DNA from: BJGO01 sp964640655
GTDB lineage: Bacteria; Bacteroidota; Bacteroidia; Chitinophagales; UBA10324
Length of the DNA stretch: 64,000 nucleotides
Assembly: GCA_964640655.1 (NCBI GenBank)
Contig: CAZXFT010000010.1
Coordinates: 1 to 64,000 of the forward strand
Direction of reading: 5' to 3'
The notes beneath the pieces are model-generated. The model was not told where the DNA came from. It saw nothing but the letters and a program-made list of their open reading frames with translations, and searched no databases. Within the stretch, counting starts at the first letter, position 1. The number at the start of each line of letters is the position of its first letter. This document shows positions 61,547 through 64,000 of the stretch, one piece after another. Made by a program: the position numbers and the translations under genes.

Positions 61547-64000
61547 ATGAAGCGCACTCTGATTTTTCTGAGCATACCTGCATTATTTATCATTGTGTTG
61601 GTTGGCACATTTCCGCTACAATCATTTCTTAGTGATTACTTTTTAAGTAATCAAAAAGGAGATGGTATGGAAATCAAGGGAAGGGCCTTATGGGATTTGG
61701 AACGACTCAGCGATCCTGAAACCGGAATGATTCCATCAGACATCAGAAAGGACGAATTAGCTTTTTCTCAATCGCTACCATCAAACGATGCTTCGCGCAA
61801 TACACCACTCTATTTTGAAAATCGCGGACCATTTAATGTTGGAGGCCGTACCCGTGCATTTGCTTTCGATGTAGAAAATCCCAACCGTTTTATTGCAGGT
61901 TCGGTAAGTGGGGGGATATACATCAGTAATGATGGCGGCACCTCGTGGACTATGACCACATCACCGGAATATGGATATGGTGTTACATGTATTTCACAAG
62001 ATAGGAGACCTGGAAAAACCAATACGTGGTATTGTGGAACCGGTGAAGCATATGGCACATCAGCAAGTGGTAGTGGTGCATTCTTTTTGGGAAATGGTGT
62101 TTTAAAATCGACCGATAACGGAATCACATGGAATTTTATTACCAGTACCACTTCCAATACGGCAGCAGGTTTTGACAAAGCTTTTGATTTAATCTGGAAC
62201 ATTAAGATAGATCCATTAAGAATGGACTCAGACATTGTTTATGCCGCTTGCTATGGCGGTGTTTGGCGTAGTAACGATGGCGGCGATTCGTGGAAGAGAG
62301 TACTGGGTACATTTGGATCGAATGGTGATGCATACTTTACTGATGTTAACATCACTTCACAAGGTGTTGTATATGCAACAGTAAGCAGTGATAATAACAC
62401 CTGGCGCGGCATATGGCGCTCTACTGATGGGTTACAATTCACCAACATAATTCCTCAGGGTTTTCCAGTAGGTTACGACCGCATTGTTACAGGCATTGCT
62501 CCATCTGATGAGAACATTGTTTATGCTATTGCTCACACCTACAACTTCGGCACACCCGATACTGGTTATACCGGAGATGTGGAATGGAATACCTTATGGC
62601 GATACACTCACACTGATACGGGTGGCACGTGGGTTAACCTGAGTGCCAACATGCCCTGGCAAGGTGGTGTGTTTGATAAGTTTCGTGCGCAGGGTTCATA
62701 CAATATGGTTATAGCAGTTAAACCCGATGATCCTAACGTGGTGATTCTTGGTGGTACCAACTTACATCGCAGTACTGATGGATTTACAACACCGAATAAC
62801 ATTAAAAAAATAGGTGGTTATGAAGTGGGGGCCAATTTTCCAGTCATTAAAAGTTACCCTAATAATCACCCTGATCATCATGTATTGTTCTTTCATCCTA
62901 GTAATCCAGACGTATTGTTCAATGGCAACGATGGCGGGCTTTTCAGAACGGATGACATCCTTGCCGATTCTGTCGAATGGGCTTCATTAAACAATGGTTA
63001 TCTCACAACTCAGTTTTATACTATTGCTGTTGACCATAATTCTGCCAGCGACCCAACAATTATTTGCGGTGCTCAAGACAATGGTTCGTGGTTTACCAAT
63101 AATGCTTCGCCAACAGCACCGTGGCTTTATGCCCGTGGAGGAGATGGATCTTTTTGTGCTATTGCCGATAATAAGACTGCATTTTACTATTCCATTCAAA
63201 ATGGAAAAATACAACGTGCATTTGTTGATGCTAATGGCAATACCGGCAGTTTTGCCCGCATAGACCCTATAGGTGCAAGCGGATATAAGTTCATCAACCC
63301 TTTTATCTTAGACCCTATGGACAGCACGGTGATGTATCTTCCTGCAGGTCGCAGATTATACAGGAACAATAATTTATCCGGTATACCTATGGTTAATAAT
63401 TGGGATACCATATCTACCAACTGGGTGTATCTACCTGATACATGCAATACCAGTACAGGAAGCATAAGCGCTGTGGCTTGCAGCCGACAACCGGCTCACG
63501 TACTTTACTATGGCACCGATAAAAAACGAATCTATAAAATTCTAAATGCCAGCACAGGCTCTCCTACGCGCACAGATGTTACGCCAAGTAACTTCCCGAA
63601 TAGTGCTTACGTGAACTGCATAGCTGTTGACCCTACTGATGCCGATAAGGTTGCCGTAGTATTTTCGAATTATAAGGTAAATAGTATCTGGTATAGCGAA
63701 AATGGCGGAGGAAGTTGGCTACGTTGTGGCGGTAATTTGGAGGAAACACCCACCGGCAGCGGTAACGGACCCAGCGTTAGATGGATGACGATTCTACCTC
63801 GTTCCGATGGCAAAGTTTATTTGGTGGCAACAAGCACCGGTGTATACGCCACTAATGTACTGCAAGGCGATTCCACTTTCTGGATAAAGCAAGGTGTCAG
63901 CACAATAGGTAATACGGTTTGCGAAATGATTATCTCGCGTCAAATAGATGGTCTTGTTGCCGTTGCGTCGCACGGAAACGGAATCTTTACAACATATATA
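61547..64000 (+). CDS. Sortilin/BNR-repeat exported protein, partial (runs off the window)
   Basis: The open frame starts at ATG 61547 (MKRTLIFLSIPALF) and is still open at 64000, so at least 818 codons. A hydrophobic N-terminal segment (about 4-28) is a signal anchor or signal peptide. The rest is a many-bladed beta-propeller of the sortilin/VPS10 or BNR type: SNDGGTSW, SNDGGDSW, SENGGGSW and similar Asp-box motifs recur, with FNGNDGGLFR in between. Such propellers in Bacteroidota are usually exported by T9SS, with the sorting domain at the C-terminus, which lies beyond this window. The substrate or ligand is unknown. It shares an operon with the upstream propeller protein. Confidence 0.85.
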   Translation, partial: MKRTLIFLSIPALFIIVLVGTFPLQSFLSDYFLSNQKGDGMEIKGRALWDLERLSDPETGMIPSDIRKDELAFSQSLPSNDASRNTPLYFENRGPFNVGGRTRAFAFDVENPNRFIAGSVSGGIYISNDGGTSWTMTTSPEYGYGVTCISQDRRPGKTNTWYCGTGEAYGTSASGSGAFFLGNGVLKSTDNGITWNFITSTTSNTAAGFDKAFDLIWNIKIDPLRMDSDIVYAACYGGVWRSNDGGDSWKRVLGTFGSNGDAYFTDVNITSQGVVYATVSSDNNTWRGIWRSTDGLQFTNIIPQGFPVGYDRIVTGIAPSDENIVYAIAHTYNFGTPDTGYTGDVEWNTLWRYTHTDTGGTWVNLSANMPWQGGVFDKFRAQGSYNMVIAVKPDDPNVVILGGTNLHRSTDGFTTPNNIKKIGGYEVGANFPVIKSYPNNHPDHHVLFFHPSNPDVLFNGNDGGLFRTDDILADSVEWASLNNGYLTTQFYTIAVDHNSASDPTIICGAQDNGSWFTNNASPTAPWLYARGGDGSFCAIADNKTAFYYSIQNGKIQRAFVDANGNTGSFARIDPIGASGYKFINPFILDPMDSTVMYLPAGRRLYRNNNLSGIPMVNNWDTISTNWVYLPDTCNTSTGSISAVACSRQPAHVLYYGTDKKRIYKILNASTGSPTRTDVTPSNFPNSAYVNCIAVDPTDADKVAVVFSNYKVNSIWYSENGGGSWLRCGGNLEETPTGSGNGPSVRWMTILPRSDGKVYLVATSTGVYATNVLQGDSTFWIKQGVSTIGNTVCEMIISRQIDGLVAVASHGNGIFTTYI

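Overview
The window comes from a Bacteroidota genome, most likely a gliding, Chitinophagales/Sphingobacteria-like bacterium. The support is: many secreted proteins with type IX secretion (T9SS) C-terminal sorting domains, a giant PKD/SprB-repeat adhesin with a gliding-motility C-terminal domain, a TonB-dependent receptor with HmuY-type partners, start codons mostly without Shine-Dalgarno sequences, and promoters of the TTG-N19-21-TAnnTTTG type in front of both tRNA genes.

Region 1 (1-9.1 kb) is a defence/accessory region. It opens with a 21/42-bp higher-order tandem repeat and a 52-codon ORF whose first half resembles the N-terminus of CRISPR Cas1. Then comes a tightly coupled type I restriction-modification operon, hsdM-hsdS-tcmP-DUF5131-hsdR. 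A three-Cys-motif protein and its partner TcmP are inserted between the specificity and restriction subunits, with 4-bp ATGA overlaps at three of the four junctions. An unrecognised HhH-like gene follows 25 bp later, then a small acidic hypothetical.

Region 2 (9.1-26.3 kb) encodes secreted proteins. Three exported-protein genes lie between two families of duplicated intergenic sequence. Repeat A (a promoter region) is present twice, in front of two start codons. Repeat B (a minus-strand terminator plus the last codons of a gene) is present once at the end of the giant adhesin and once as an orphan. The adhesin itself (about 4404 aa, minus strand) has about 15 PKD-type repeats, 24 SprB repeats, about 15 Ig-like repeats and a CHU_C-type C-terminal domain.

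Region 3 (26.3-46.7 kb) is mostly core genome: a peptide transporter, tRNA-Cys, pyruvate dehydrogenase E2, dnaX, a redox protein, an operon with a fused glycosyltransferase and a methyltransferase, a MerR regulator, a secreted hydrolase-like protein, an RDD protein, a phosphoesterase, a heptose-7-phosphate kinase, an aminotransferase, tRNA-Met followed by a three-tier hairpin, cca and miaA.

Region 4 (46.6-64 kb) has a lamin-tail secreted protein, a four-gene heme-acquisition-like operon (T9SS HmuY-like, TonB receptor, HmuY-like lipoprotein, PLP deaminase), katG, an S41 protease, murQ and two large secreted proteins. The last of these runs off the window.

The best candidates for something undescribed are the TcmP-DUF5131 pair built into a type I R-M operon and the alternating A/B duplicated intergenic cassettes next to the giant adhesin.
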